A stretch of DNA of 64,000 nucleotides. Source: Oceanicaulis sp. Its GTDB lineage: Bacteria; Pseudomonadota; Alphaproteobacteria; Caulobacterales; Maricaulaceae. This document shows, in pieces, positions 26,890 to 35,999 of the stretch. Every line of letters starts with the position of its first letter. Position 1 is the stretch's first letter. The notes beneath the pieces are model-generated. The model saw nothing but the letters and a program-made list of their open reading frames with translations. It had not been told where the DNA came from and searched no databases. Made by a program: the position numbers and the translations under genes. The stretch is from contig JAFIEB010000047.1 in NCBI GenBank assembly GCA_020832735.1, positions 1 through 64,000 on the forward strand, read 5' to 3'.

Positions 26890-26982
26890 TTAAGCGGCCA
26901 TGGCCGCCGAGACGGGCAGGGCGAGCGTGACGAAGCCGGCGATCACGGCGGCCGAGGCGATGTCTTCAATGAGGCTGCGCAT
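26890..26982 (-). CDS. Candidate 30-residue hydrophobic membrane peptide
   Basis: A short ORF missed by the track encodes MRSLIEDIASAAVIAGFVTL plus a ten-residue Ala-rich end (ALPVSAAMAA). A single hydrophobic segment follows a short charged start. An AAGGA ribosome site lies eight bases before the ATG, which is good support for so small a gene. Upstream on the same strand is TTGACG with a weak AAACAT at 17 bases, and two copies of GAACAAAA 25 bases apart. The function is unknown. A chance ORF is possible. Confidence 0.5.
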   Translation of the reverse strand: MRSLIEDIASAAVIAGFVTLALPVSAAMAA

Positions 26983-27265
26983 GGCGGATGTCCTTCAGAT
27001 AACGCCGCATAGCGCGGCTATTCCTGTTTTGTTCCGCTGCATGTTTTCCCTTTTTGTTCTCCACGTCAAGCGCGAATCGTGCGAGCGCCATGATGATTCT
27101 CAAAGCTGTGGAAAATCGGGGGCTTGGCCGACAGCGCGCCCACGCAGCCCACCTGTGCATGGCAATGGCCGACTGATCCACTTGCATATCGGTCGATCAA
27201 ATAGAACGGGTTGAAAACAGCTCAACTCGTCAGATATAGCCCGCGTAGAATACCGAATCTATAAA
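26983..27265. other. Intergenic stretch with candidate promoter elements
   Basis: No further gene is convincing here. The AT content rises toward 27265, marking the left edge of the AT-rich island. The stretch contains a minus-strand TTGACG (27064-27069) that could drive the 30-residue ORF, and two plus-strand TTTTGTTC copies (27027-27034 and 27052-27059). No clear terminator hairpin with a T tract follows the DUF6414-like gene. Confidence 0.4.
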
Positions 27266-28630
27266 TTACCAGTATATCGCAACGACCTCGACATCCAAAA
27301 GATGCGCATCATTTGGCTTAGGGTTTTCTCTAAAGTGTTCTTGTGGCTGACCACTTGGCTCGCTATCCACCGGAAATAGGGGCAGATCAAGCGCCGTTCT
27401 GACTTTCTCACGGATGGATAGGTCATCAGTAGCGCTAATTTTTAATTGAACAAACGACGACACAATATCTCTGGTTTGCGCGAATGCGATTCTCTGCCCT
27501 TCAGCAGTGTCGTTATTAACCTTCATTTGCGCAATTAACCTATCTATCTCATTTGAATCACCATCAGAGATGGTGAGCTCGCAATGAGAAATTAAATTGT
27601 CCTTGTATCTGGCCAGCGCAAGCCTCAGCTGAGACTCTTTGGGGTCAGTCTTCGGTTCTGCGTGACCTGATTGGATCATTGCATTCCGACTCGCAGATTC
27701 AATTTGTGACGCCAGATCCGGAGCGAATTCACGAAAAATATCTGCTACTTTAATTGGATTCCAATCAGCCTGGAGCCCCGTCTTAGAGATCCTGCACAAC
27801 ATAGTAAATTCATTCTCCGCAAAAAGTATTCTTCTCAAATCCTTCCAATAAGCCAGATGCTCTGTCACCCCAACAATTTTAAGCGGTCTTGATATTATAT
27901 CGGTTAAATCAATTGCGTCGTTATGAACAATGCAATATTGATCTTGATGATTAATTACCGAGTATTGCGAGACCTCACCATCTATTGGAATTAGGCCGGC
28001 GAGCAATTTACTTATCAACTTATTCGCGTTCTTTGCATTATAAACGTCCGAAAATCGCACTTGATTCATGAATAGCGTCGGGCTTTCATCAAACATTTCT
28101 GAGAACTCCGCAATCATAGTGCTTATCTGAAAAATGTATGAAGCGGAAAGCTTAACTTTAAACTCTACTAAATCGCCCCTTATTAGATCTGACGAGATAT
28201 AAATTGAGCCCTCAGGTTTTTCATTGAAAAGCTGATCAATAGTTGGGTATTTTTTGTTCACTTCAATCGGATGAATGCGTTTCAGATCTCTTATTTTATG
28301 AAGTTCGCGAAATAACGATTGCGCGTTCGCTTTGCGAACTGTCTGGAGTGCGCTGCTATTGGAAGTTTGAAATCTCGAATTGAGCTCTGCCGACGGGAGT
28401 GCCGGGGCTCCAGTCGAAACTTTGCTGCCGACTTCTGCAAGGAATTCCTGCTCCGATTGAGCGACAATATTTTCAGTTTGCTCCCCTTTTTGAGATGCCA
28501 AGAGGCTAGCTAGGCTGACCTCATCCAAATAGACGAACTCTCGTAGAGGCTCTTTCGCCCTTTCTTGGGTGATGCCAGCCGACGACGGACCAAAGGCAAT
28601 CCAAGGAGCCCTTCGAGTAAATCTAATCAT
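27266..28630 (-). CDS. DUF6414-like protein of an AT-rich two-gene island
   Basis: A 454-residue protein. The segment REFVYLDEVSLASLLASQKGEQTENI and the later NSRFQTSNSSALQTVRKANAQSLFRELH match what I remember of DUF6414 proteins, which have a conserved N-terminal YLD motif and a VxRKxxxQxxFxEL block. The function of that family is unknown to me. The gene is markedly AT-rich compared with dnaE and lolD on either side. I chose the ATG at 28630, which overlaps the end of the AAA+ gene by eight bases; the track's 28708 start would run deep into that gene. It is likely co-translated with the ATPase and may be its substrate or effector (inference). Confidence 0.7.
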   Translation of the reverse strand: MIRFTRRAPWIAFGPSSAGITQERAKEPLREFVYLDEVSLASLLASQKGEQTENIVAQSEQEFLAEVGSKVSTGAPALPSAELNSRFQTSNSSALQTVRKANAQSLFRELHKIRDLKRIHPIEVNKKYPTIDQLFNEKPEGSIYISSDLIRGDLVEFKVKLSASYIFQISTMIAEFSEMFDESPTLFMNQVRFSDVYNAKNANKLISKLLAGLIPIDGEVSQYSVINHQDQYCIVHNDAIDLTDIISRPLKIVGVTEHLAYWKDLRRILFAENEFTMLCRISKTGLQADWNPIKVADIFREFAPDLASQIESASRNAMIQSGHAEPKTDPKESQLRLALARYKDNLISHCELTISDGDSNEIDRLIAQMKVNNDTAEGQRIAFAQTRDIVSSFVQLKISATDDLSIREKVRTALDLPLFPVDSEPSGQPQEHFRENPKPNDAHLLDVEVVAIYW

Positions 28631-29819
28631 CTCTTCTCGCCCGCACCTTGCTACGCTCAGGCCGACGTGCAACTCGTTCATAGGCTTGCGCAAAATCCTC
28701 TGAGGCAATCAACTTGCGCCCATCCCCCGCCGCAATCAGAGCGGCTTCTGTCCAAATTGAAGAAAGTCGAGCGGCCGACCAGTTATGAGTTCTCAGCGCA
28801 ACATCCCATAATGGAAGGTCTGCGGCACAAGATATCTTGCGGGTTCCTGTCTTCAGTATCTCCCAACGATCAACGACAGTCGGAAGGCCAAATTCAATCT
28901 CCCAGTCGAACCGGCCTGGCCGCATCAGTGCCGGGTCAAGCGCCTCAGCTCGATTTGTTGCGGCGATAACGATTGTAGCATTCTTACTGGAATCGAAACC
29001 ATCCATTAGTGTAAGGAATTGAGCCACAAGCCGCCGCGACGACTCATGCGTATCACCTGCCCTGCTTTCACCAATGCTATCAATTTCGTCAAAGAATATG
29101 ATCGCCTTTCCCGCTTCAGATTTGTTTGCATGCTCGAAAATTTTTCGCAGAATATCCTCTGTATCGCCAACCCACTTAGTGACTATTTCCGGGCCGCTAA
29201 TATCGTAAAAGTCTGCGCCAGATTGCTGCGCAATAATTCTCGCTAAATGCGTTTTACCAGTTCCGGGCGGACCGGTAAAAAGAATTCCTTTGATTGGACG
29301 AGCGCCAATCTCGTCCAATTCTGCTCGACGCTCTAGCTGTGTTTCGATTAATTGCTTAGCTCTAGCAACAACATCGCGATACCCACCAAAATCGTCGAAC
29401 GTTAATCCGTCTTCTTTCGGCTTAAATAAGAAGGAGGCAGGAGAAACGTCTTCGTCTGATGGATGTAACCGCACACGTATCGGCTGATCAGAGAGAATTC
29501 GCTGAATTACTGACGCACCATCGACCTCGACGGTCGCATTTTTCTGCACTGGGAAGCCCTCAGGATTGGACAGCGGTAGCAAGGTGCTCCCGAATTCCCC
29601 TAAAATTGTACCATTCTCCAAAATATCCCTCACAACAGAAACATGTAAACTGCGCGGCCAAGCATCATTGGATACCTGTTTCCATCTCCCGCCAGACGAA
29701 AATATTACATCGCCCTTCTCTAATGCATCCGAATCTACACCACTTATTTTAGCTGTTCGCCCATCTGTTAAACGCAAGAAAACCGTTCCAGTTTCCTCAT
29801 CAATGTACGTGACCTTCAT
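28623..29819 (-). CDS. CDC48-like AAA+ ATPase of an AT-rich two-gene island
   Basis: A single-module classical AAA+ ATPase of about 398 residues. Counting from the track start at 29864, Walker A GPPGTGKT is at 198-205, the pore loop KWVGDTED at 230-237, Walker B IIFFDEID at 255-262, and the second region of homology ATNRAEALDPALMRPGRFD has arginine fingers near 315 and 318. The N-terminal 130 residues look beta-rich and OB-like, as in ARC/Mpa unfoldases, so a hexameric unfoldase or remodeller is likely. There is no protease domain. I prefer the ATG at 29819 because AGGTGA precedes it; 29864 has no visible ribosome site. It overlaps the DUF6414-like gene. Confidence 0.82.
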   Translation of the reverse strand: MKVTYIDEETGTVFLRLTDGRTAKISGVDSDALEKGDVIFSSGGRWKQVSNDAWPRSLHVSVVRDILENGTILGEFGSTLLPLSNPEGFPVQKNATVEVDGASVIQRILSDQPIRVRLHPSDEDVSPASFLFKPKEDGLTFDDFGGYRDVVARAKQLIETQLERRAELDEIGARPIKGILFTGPPGTGKTHLARIIAQQSGADFYDISGPEIVTKWVGDTEDILRKIFEHANKSEAGKAIIFFDEIDSIGESRAGDTHESSRRLVAQFLTLMDGFDSSKNATIVIAATNRAEALDPALMRPGRFDWEIEFGLPTVVDRWEILKTGTRKISCAADLPLWDVALRTHNWSAARLSSIWTEAALIAAGDGRKLIASEDFAQAYERVARRPERSKVRARRDD

Positions 29820-29955
29820 CAGGTCACCTATTTCTTTCTCTTCTAACTCTACATCTGGGTTCATAATTGCATCATGGTCGTGATATCGGAAGAAAAATTC
29901 TTGGCCAACGCTTATTCAATTTTTCCGTGCATCCAAGGTGCCGTAACGGGTCGGA

Positions 29956-29973
29956 TGTCATACCTATATGACA
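29956..29973. promoter_or_regulatory. Operator-like palindrome upstream of the AAA+ island
   Basis: TGTCATA and TATGACA form a 7-base inverted repeat with a CCTA spacer, in the AT-rich gap between the AAA+ gene and lolD. It is about 135 bases upstream of the chosen AAA+ start and may bind a dimeric regulator of the island. No regulator gene is present in the cassette. Confidence 0.4.
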
Positions 29974-30025
29974 GGCGTGCCGATCGCTATAGTCGCGTCG
30001 AAGAAATTTGGCTGACTGAACCCAC

Positions 30026-30718
30026 TCACCCCTCCGCCACCCACGGCGTCAGCCGGCCGTTTTCCACCGTCACCACCCGGTCCATGCGTGCGGCGAGCGC
30101 GAGGTTGTGGGTGGCGATCAGGGCGGCGGCGCCGGCCTCGCGGCAGGCGGCGGCGAGCGCGTCGAAGACCTGGTCGGAATGGGCCGGGTCGAGATTGCCG
30201 GTGGGCTCGTCGGCGAGCACCACGCGCGGATTGTTGACCAGCGCCCGGGCGATCGCCACGCGCTGCTGCTCGCCGCCCGACAGCTGGCCCGGACGGTGGG
30301 TCAGCCGCCCGCCGAGCCCCAGCGATTCCAGACGCGCGCGCGCCGCGTCGCGCGATGCGCGCACCCCCTGCCCTGCAATGCGCAGCGGCAGGGCCACATT
30401 CTCCAGCGCGTCGAGCTCGGGCAGGAGATGGTGGAACTGGTACACAAACCCGATCTCGCGCCGGCGCAGCGCGGTGCGCGCGCGCTCGCTCAAGGCCAGC
30501 CCGTCCTGCCCGGCGATGAAGACCTGGCCGGCCGTGGGCGTCTCCAGCAGGGCGGCGGCATGCAGCAGCGAGGACTTGCCCGAGCCTGACGGCCCGACCA
30601 GCCCGACCAGCTCGCCGGAATAGAGGTCAAGCTCGGCGCCGGTGAGCACTTCCAGGCGCTCGGCCCCGGTCTCGTAAATGCGCGTCAGGGCGCGGATGGA
30701 CAGGACCGGCTCACTCAT
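30026..30718 (-). CDS. lolD: Lipoprotein-releasing ABC transporter ATPase
   Basis: LolD powers the release of outer-membrane lipoproteins from the inner membrane by LolCE. The protein has 230 residues. Walker A is GPSGSGKSS, the Q-loop region is FVYQFHHLLPELDALENV (characteristic of LolD), the signature is LSGGEQQRVAIARAL, Walker B is VVLADEPTGNLD, and the switch His is in IATHNLALA. It overlaps the permease gene by eight bases. In relatives it lies directly next to dnaE; here the AT-rich island separates them. Confidence 0.95.
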   Translation of the reverse strand: MSEPVLSIRALTRIYETGAERLEVLTGAELDLYSGELVGLVGPSGSGKSSLLHAAALLETPTAGQVFIAGQDGLALSERARTALRRREIGFVYQFHHLLPELDALENVALPLRIAGQGVRASRDAARARLESLGLGGRLTHRPGQLSGGEQQRVAIARALVNNPRVVLADEPTGNLDPAHSDQVFDALAAACREAGAAALIATHNLALAARMDRVVTVENGRLTPWVAEG

Positions 30719-32042
30719 TGCGCAGCGCCTCCACCGGGTCGATGCGCCCGGCCCGCCAGCTGGGGAAGAGCGTGGCCAGCAGCGCCATCGTAAAGCCCCA
30801 CACCGAGACGAACGCCACTTCGGTCCAGTCCACCCGCGCCGGCAGGCGGTAAAGCTTGTAGACGGTGGGGTCGAAGATATTCACGCCGGTCATAAGCGCG
30901 ATGCCGTCCTGGATCGGGCCGATGAACGCCACGAAGATCAGGCCCAGAATAATCCCGCAGGCGGTCCCGAACGAACCGATGGCGGCGCCCGCGATCAGGA
31001 AGATGCGCATCACCGCGCCGCGCGTCGCGCCCATGGTGCGCAAAATGGCGATGTCGCGGGTCTTGTTCTTCACCAGCATGACCACGCCGGAAATGATGTT
31101 GAGCGCCGCAATCGCCACGATGATCGACAGGATGAGGCGCATGGCGATGCGCTCCACCTGCAGCGCGTTCCAGAAGGCGGCGTTCTCGGCGCGCCAGTCA
31201 TAGACCACGGTCCCGGGCGGCGCGATGGCGTGGATGCGCGCCATCGCCGCTTCGGGCGCGTCGGGATTGTTCAGGCGCACGTCGATATAGTCGCCCGCCA
31301 CAGAGCGGTTGAAGAACAAGGCGGCCTGTTCGATGGGCATGTAGATCAGGATGGAATCGAGATCCTGAACCCCCACTGTGATCACCGCGCCCACCAGATA
31401 GGATTTCGAGCGCGGCGCCACGCCCAGCGCCGTCTGGGCGCCGCGCGGCGTGACCAGGGTCACCTCGTCGCCGGCGCTCACGCCCAGGCGCGCCGCCATG
31501 GCCGTGCCGATGGCGATGATGTCGCCGCCATGGCGCCCCTCGCCGAAGCCCTCGGCCGATCCGGCCACGATGCCGCCGCCCGCCTCGGCCACGCCGCCCG
31601 CGCCGGTGACAATGTCAAAATTGACGAAATCCGAGGCGCGTACCCCGTTGACCTGGGCAAAGGCGGCCTGGCCGCTCGCCGAGGTGACCAGCGCCTGGCC
31701 CAGCGTCACCGGTCCGGCCTGGCGCACGCCTTGAAGCGCGGCGATGGCGTCGGCCAGATCGCTGGTCTGGCTGTTGAGATCATGGGGCAGCTGGACATAG
31801 ACATGGGGCTGCACGCCCAGAAGCCGGGTCAGAAGCTCGTGGCGGAAGCCGTTCATGATCGACATGACGGCGATCAGCGCGGTGACCGCCAGCATGATGC
31901 CGATGAAGGAGATGGTCGCCACCAGGGTCACGCCGGCCTGCTGGCGCCGGGCGCGCAGGTATCTGAAGGCGAGCATGAACTCAAAGCCGCTGAACGGCCT
32001 GGCCCCGCCTGCCTGCTTGGCTGCGCGCCCGGCCTTGCTCAT
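30711..32042 (-). CDS. Lipoprotein-releasing ABC transporter permease, LolC/LolE family
   Basis: A 443-residue MacB/FtsX-like permease. One membrane segment is near the N-terminus ([22 protein letters not shown] after [12 protein letters not shown]), then comes a large periplasmic domain, and three membrane segments follow at the C-terminal end. The closing motif [16 protein letters not shown] is typical. Alphaproteobacteria usually carry this single LolC/E-like permease, probably acting as a homodimer (LolF-like). It overlaps proS by four bases. Confidence 0.93.
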   Translation of the reverse strand: MSKAGRAAKQAGGARPFSGFEFMLAFRYLRARRQQAGVTLVATISFIGIMLAVTALIAVMSIMNGFRHELLTRLLGVQPHVYVQLPHDLNSQTSDLADAIAALQGVRQAGPVTLGQALVTSASGQAAFAQVNGVRASDFVNFDIVTGAGGVAEAGGGIVAGSAEGFGEGRHGGDIIAIGTAMAARLGVSAGDEVTLVTPRGAQTALGVAPRSKSYLVGAVITVGVQDLDSILIYMPIEQAALFFNRSVAGDYIDVRLNNPDAPEAAMARIHAIAPPGTVVYDWRAENAAFWNALQVERIAMRLILSIIVAIAALNIISGVVMLVKNKTRDIAILRTMGATRGAVMRIFLIAGAAIGSFGTACGIILGLIFVAFIGPIQDGIALMTGVNIFDPTVYKLYRLPARVDWTEVAFVSVWGFTMALLATLFPSWRAGRIDPVEALRNE

Positions 32043-33370
32043 GCCGGACGCCCCGCCGCGGCGCGCGCCACCGCGTCAGACAAGCTCAGCTCCGCGCGCT
32101 CTCCGGTGGCGCGGCGCTTGATCTCCACCTTGCCCTCTTTGAGCCCGCGCGGCCCGATCACCAGCTGCCAGGGCAGGCCGATCAGGTCCATGGAGGCGAA
32201 TTTCGCGCCCGGCCGGTCGGCCGTGTCGTCCAGCAGCGGATCAAGCCCGGCCAGCGACAGCGCCTCATAGGCCGCCGCACAGGCCGCATCGGTGTCAGGA
32301 TCGCCGGGTTTGAGATTGATGATCCCCGCCCCGAACGGCGCCACGGCGTCCGGCCAGATAATGCCCGCCTCGTCGTGATGGGCCTCGATGATCGCGCCCA
32401 TCAGGCGCGACACGCCCACGCCGTAAGAACCCATATGCACCGCCCGGTCCTGACCGTCGGGATGGGTGACGAAGGCTTTCATGGGCTCAGAATACTTGGT
32501 CCCGAAATAGAAGATATGTCCCACTTCGATGCCGCGCGCCGACAGGCGGCGCTCTTCAGGCGTTTCGGCCTCGAAGCGCGCCTGGTCATGCATTTCCTCG
32601 GTGGCGGCGTAGAGCGCGGTGCGCTGATCGACCAGAGCCTGCAGATCGCTGTCAAAGTCCACGCCCGGGCCGGGCGCGCCCATGTCGATCAGATCGCTAT
32701 CGCAGAACACCTCGCTCTCGCCGGTCTCGGCCAGGATGATGAATTCATGGCTGAGATCGCCGCCGATGGGCCCGGTGTCGGCGCGCATCGGCACGGCTTT
32801 GAGCCCCATGCGCGCGAACGTGTTGAGGTAGGCCACGAACATGCGGTTATAGGCCGCGCGCGCCGCCGCCTCGTCCAGATCAAACGAATAGGCGTCCTTC
32901 ATCAGGAACTCGCGCCCGCGCATGACGCCGAAGCGGGGCCGGATCTCGTCGCGGAACTTCCACTGGATGTGATAAAGATTCTTGGGCAAATCCTTGTAGG
33001 ACTTGCAGTAATTGCGAAAGATGGCGGTCACCATCTCCTCGTTCGTGGGTCCGTACAGGAGGTCGCGCTTGTGGCGGTCGGTGATGCGCAGCATCTCCTT
33101 GCCATAGGCGTCATAGCGCCCGCTCTCGCGCCACAGATCGGCAGGTTGAAGCGTCGGCATCAGAAGCTCGATGGCGCCGGCGCGGTTTTGCTCCTCGCGC
33201 ACGATCTGCTCGATTTTCCTGAGCACTTTCAGGCCCATGGGCAGCCAGGCGTAAATCCCCGCCGCCTCCTGGCGGATCATGCCCGAACGCAGCATCAGCC
33301 GGTGCGAGACGATCTGGGCGTCCGCAGGGGTTTCTTTCAGGACGGGAAGCAGAAATCGGCTGAGGCGCAT
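32039..33370 (-). CDS. proS: Prolyl-tRNA synthetase
   Basis: A class II aminoacyl-tRNA synthetase that charges tRNA-Pro, 443 residues. It is the short form without the editing insertion, common in alphaproteobacteria. Motif 1 lies in [23 protein letters not shown], motif 2 in [26 protein letters not shown], and motif 3 in [25 protein letters not shown]. The anticodon-binding domain ends the protein. It is the first gene of the proS-lolC/E-lolD transcript. Confidence 0.95.
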   Translation of the reverse strand: MRLSRFLLPVLKETPADAQIVSHRLMLRSGMIRQEAAGIYAWLPMGLKVLRKIEQIVREEQNRAGAIELLMPTLQPADLWRESGRYDAYGKEMLRITDRHKRDLLYGPTNEEMVTAIFRNYCKSYKDLPKNLYHIQWKFRDEIRPRFGVMRGREFLMKDAYSFDLDEAAARAAYNRMFVAYLNTFARMGLKAVPMRADTGPIGGDLSHEFIILAETGESEVFCDSDLIDMGAPGPGVDFDSDLQALVDQRTALYAATEEMHDQARFEAETPEERRLSARGIEVGHIFYFGTKYSEPMKAFVTHPDGQDRAVHMGSYGVGVSRLMGAIIEAHHDEAGIIWPDAVAPFGAGIINLKPGDPDTDAACAAAYEALSLAGLDPLLDDTADRPGAKFASMDLIGLPWQLVIGPRGLKEGKVEIKRRATGERAELSLSDAVARAAAGRPA

Positions 33371-33456
33371 GGCGGCGGACGGTCCGTCTGGAGGTCTGGT
33401 TCAGCGTCGAGCATTAGACCGGCGCGCCCGCAAGAACAAGGCGCGCGCGTACGTCT

Positions 33457-33672
33457 TCAGCGATCCTCGCCCTGCTCCTGCGCCATGCGGTCCAGCGACG
33501 CTTTGAGGCGCCGGAAAAAGATGACGTTGAGCACCCCCACCGCGCCGATCACGATCAGCGTGATCCCCACCGCCGTCAGCCAACCCGCCTCGCCCAGGCG
33601 CCCGCTGGCCATAAGTGCGCCGAAAATGGCCAGAAGCCCGAAGGCGGGAATGAGGAGGCGTACGAGGGTCAT
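33457..33672 (-). CDS. Tiny membrane protein, last gene of a four-gene set
   Basis: A 71-residue protein with two hydrophobic segments (LLIPAFGLLAIFGALMAS and AVGITLIVIGAVGVLNVIFF) and a charged C-terminal helix (RRLKASLDRMAQEQGEDR). It overlaps the preceding gene by four bases. No function is recognised. It lacks the (I/L)EYxxRI motif shared by the others of the set. Confidence 0.65.
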   Translation of the reverse strand: MTLVRLLIPAFGLLAIFGALMASGRLGEAGWLTAVGITLIVIGAVGVLNVIFFRRLKASLDRMAQEQGEDR

Positions 33673-33938
33673 GAGGATTGGTCCTTCTCATCCACGCCCA
33701 ACACGCCGGGCTTGTCCAGCGCGTCAGCGATGCGCGACAGGTATTCGATGAGAACGGCGAGGAACAACAGGATCAAGGAGTATGGCAGGACCAGAAAGCT
33801 GAACCAGGCCGTGCTCGTTTGACCGGCCAGAAGAACGTATCCGATCTCACCCAGAACGAAGAGCACGCTCAACAAGGCTATGAAACCCGCGACGCGTGCG
33901 ATCGAATTGGTGAAGAACCGCCTGAATGCCGCTTTCAT
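33669..33938 (-). CDS. Tiny membrane protein, third gene of a four-gene set
   Basis: An 89-residue protein with two or three hydrophobic segments. After the last segment it reads LAVLIEYLSRIADAL, which parallels [15 protein letters not shown] in the first gene of the set and IIFHLARISARL in the second. ATGA overlaps join it to both neighbours, so the set is a tightly coupled operon. The function is unknown. Confidence 0.65.
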   Translation of the reverse strand: MKAAFRRFFTNSIARVAGFIALLSVLFVLGEIGYVLLAGQTSTAWFSFLVLPYSLILLFLAVLIEYLSRIADALDKPGVLGVDEKDQSS

Positions 33939-34210
33939 CGGGAGCCCTCCTTGGCCTCGACTAGCGCTCTCAGCCGCGCCGAAATCCGCGCCAGATGGAA
34001 TATGATCACGCCTGTCATGATCAGACCCGCCCCGGGAGCGAGAAACCGGACGAGGTCACTTACTTGGTGGATCGGCCCCCAGCCGACCACAAGCCCGGTC
34101 CGACCGAGATCGACAAAATACAGAGCATAATCTAATAGATAGGCCACAAAGCAAGCCAGCCCCGCCAGCACAAAGACACCGCCTGGAGGTTTGAGGAGGG
34201 GATGAGTCAT
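33935..34210 (-). CDS. Tiny membrane protein, second gene of a four-gene set
   Basis: A 91-residue protein with two hydrophobic segments (VFVLAGLACFVAYLLDYALYF and FLAPGAGLIMTGVIIFHL) and a basic end HLARISARLRALVEAKEGSR. It overlaps both neighbours by four bases. Unknown function; distantly similar in layout to its neighbours. Confidence 0.65.
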   Translation of the reverse strand: MTHPLLKPPGGVFVLAGLACFVAYLLDYALYFVDLGRTGLVVGWGPIHQVSDLVRFLAPGAGLIMTGVIIFHLARISARLRALVEAKEGSR

Positions 34211-34530
34211 TCGCCCTCGCTGCGCTCAAGTTCACGCTGGGCGCGGATGCGGTGGAAGTCCGATGATATACGCGCGGCATACTCCACGATCACCGCCAGA
34301 GCCAAAACGAAAAACGCGAGGGCCAGCGAATTGACGATGCCGAACACGGTGAATTGCGCCGGGCCCATACCGCTCCAGTTTTCAGGTTCCGTATTGAAAT
34401 AGGTGACCAGGTCAATAACCTGAATTGTGACCGCAAACAGGCTGTATAAGAACTGAAGGAGCGCAATCACCGCTCCCACCCGCGCCAGCGGATGGTTGAA
34501 GAAAGCGAGCGCTCTCGCCATCACCACCAC
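34207..34530 (-). CDS. Tiny membrane protein, first gene of a four-gene set
   Basis: A 107-residue protein with two main hydrophobic segments ([22 protein letters not shown] and [20 protein letters not shown]), ending [25 protein letters not shown]. The ATG at 34530 lies inside the end of gatA. An internal ATG at 34521 forms a TGATG junction with the gatA stop and is an equally good start. The set is therefore probably read through from the gat operon. Confidence 0.65.
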   Translation of the reverse strand: MVVMARALAFFNHPLARVGAVIALLQFLYSLFAVTIQVIDLVTYFNTEPENWSGMGPAQFTVFGIVNSLALAFFVLALAVIVEYAARISSDFHRIRAQRELERSEGE

Positions 34531-35999
34531 TTCTCCGGCCTCGCCGTAAACCCCGCGGCGCGTTCCAGTGCGCCGGCGACGGCGAACATGGTTTCCTCGT
34601 CCAGCGCCGGGGCGATCACCTGCAGGCCCAGCGGCAGGCCGGACTTGTCCAGTCCCGCCGGAACGCTCATGGCCGGAATGCCGGCGATATTGGCGGTGAC
34701 GGTGAAGATGTCGTTGAGATACATCTCGATCGGGTCGGCCTTGGCTTTCGACCCGATCTCGAACGCGGCGCTGGGCGTGGCGGGGGTGAGGATGGCGTCC
34801 ACCTTCTCAAACGCAGAGGTGAAGTCTTCATAGATGCGCCGGCGCACTTTCAGCGCCTTGAGATAGTAGGCGTCGTAATATCCCGCCGAGAGCACATAGG
34901 TGCCAATGAGGATGCGGCGCTGCACCTCCCGGCCAAAGCCCGCGGCGCGGGTCTTTTCATAGGTTTCGGTGAGGTCGCCGCCCTCCACCCGCGCGCCAAA
35001 GCGCAGGCCGTCATAGCGCGCCAGATTCGACGAGGCCTCGGCCGGCGCGATGATGTAATAGGCTGGCAGGGCGTACTTGGTCATGGGCAGGGAGATATCG
35101 ACGATCTCGGCGCCCTGCGCTTCCAGCCATTTGGCGCCCTCGCGCCACAGCGTCTCGATCTCGCCGAGCATGCCGTCGACGCGGTATTCCTTGGGGATGC
35201 CGATGCGCAGCCCCTTCACCGGCCGGTCCGCGGCGGCGGCGAAGTCCGGGACCTCGCCCTGATAGGAGGTGGAATCCTTCGGGTCATGGCCTGACATGAC
35301 CTGGGTGAGCAGCGCCGCGTCCTTCACCGTTTTGCCAAACGGCCCGGGGTGGTCCAGCGAGCTGGCGAACGCCACCACGCCCCAGCGCGAGCAGCGGCCA
35401 TAGGTCGGCTTCACGCCCACAAGGCCGGCGAACGCGGCCGGCTGGCGGATCGAGCCGCCTGTGTCCGTGCCCGTGGCGCCATAGCTGATCCCGGCGGCCA
35501 GCGCCGCGGCCGACCCGCCCGAGGAGCCGCCCGGCGTCAGCTTGGCGTCAGAGCCTGTCGCCCGCCACGGATTGACCACCGGCCCGGTGGCCGCGGTCTC
35601 GTTGGACGAACCCATGGCGAATTCGTCCATGGCGGTCTTGGCGAAGAACACCGCGCCCGCGTCCCACAAATTCTGCGTGACGGTGGATTCGTATTCCGGC
35701 TTGAAGCCCTTGAGGATGTTGGACGAGGCCGTGGTCTCCACGCCCTTCACCGCAAACAGATCCTTGATCGCGACCGGCACGCCCTCCAGCGCCCCGCCCT
35801 CGCCTCTGGCCAGGCGCGCATCGCTGGCCCGCGCCATGTCGAGCGCGCGCTCACCATCAATCACGGTGAAGCAATTGAGCGGACCTTGCGCAGCCTCCGC
35901 CGCCGCCACCGTCGCCTCAGCCAGCTCCACGGCGGAGAATTTTTTGGCGCGCAGGCCGTTTACGGCTTCGTGCAGGGAGAGAGAGGAGAAATCAGTCAT
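34521..35999 (-). CDS. gatA: Asp-tRNA(Asn)/Glu-tRNA(Gln) amidotransferase subunit A
   Basis: The amidase subunit of GatCAB, which converts misacylated Glu-tRNA-Gln (and Asp-tRNA-Asn) to the correct amide. 492 residues. The Ser-cisSer-Lys triad is visible: Lys in [13 protein letters not shown], serines in [17 protein letters not shown] and [16 protein letters not shown]. The C-terminus ([24 protein letters not shown]) matches GatA. An unknown gene separates it from gatC and overlaps its start by eight bases. gatB is not in the window. Confidence 0.96.
   Translation of the reverse strand: MTDFSSLSLHEAVNGLRAKKFSAVELAEATVAAAEAAQGPLNCFTVIDGERALDMARASDARLARGEGGALEGVPVAIKDLFAVKGVETTASSNILKGFKPEYESTVTQNLWDAGAVFFAKTAMDEFAMGSSNETAATGPVVNPWRATGSDAKLTPGGSSGGSAAALAAGISYGATGTDTGGSIRQPAAFAGLVGVKPTYGRCSRWGVVAFASSLDHPGPFGKTVKDAALLTQVMSGHDPKDSTSYQGEVPDFAAAADRPVKGLRIGIPKEYRVDGMLGEIETLWREGAKWLEAQGAEIVDISLPMTKYALPAYYIIAPAEASSNLARYDGLRFGARVEGGDLTETYEKTRAAGFGREVQRRILIGTYVLSAGYYDAYYLKALKVRRRIYEDFTSAFEKVDAILTPATPSAAFEIGSKAKADPIEMYLNDIFTVTANIAGIPAMSVPAGLDKSGLPLGLQVIAPALDEETMFAVAGALERAAGFTARPEKWW

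Noticed and set aside
24093-26930. 945-residue plus-strand ORF opposite dnaE
   Set aside because: It is a shadow of dnaE in high-GC DNA: no recognisable domain, and Ala/Arg/Gly/His-rich composition.
27026-27059. Possible LexA (SOS) box upstream of the 30-residue ORF
   Set aside because: The GTTC half-sites are 25 bases apart, not in the GTTC-N7-GTTC arrangement.
27107-27115. TGTGGAAAA resembling a DnaA box
   Set aside because: It is a single 8-of-9 match without a cluster or origin features.
27235-30002. Imperfect TATAG..CGCGT-GAA direct repeats flanking the AT-rich island
   Set aside because: They match only partly (TATAGCCCGCGTAGAA against TATAGTCGCGTCGAA), which is too weak to call attachment sites.
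29874-30623. 249-residue plus-strand ORF opposite lolD
   Set aside because: Mostly antisense to lolD, with a Ser/Arg-rich shadow composition.
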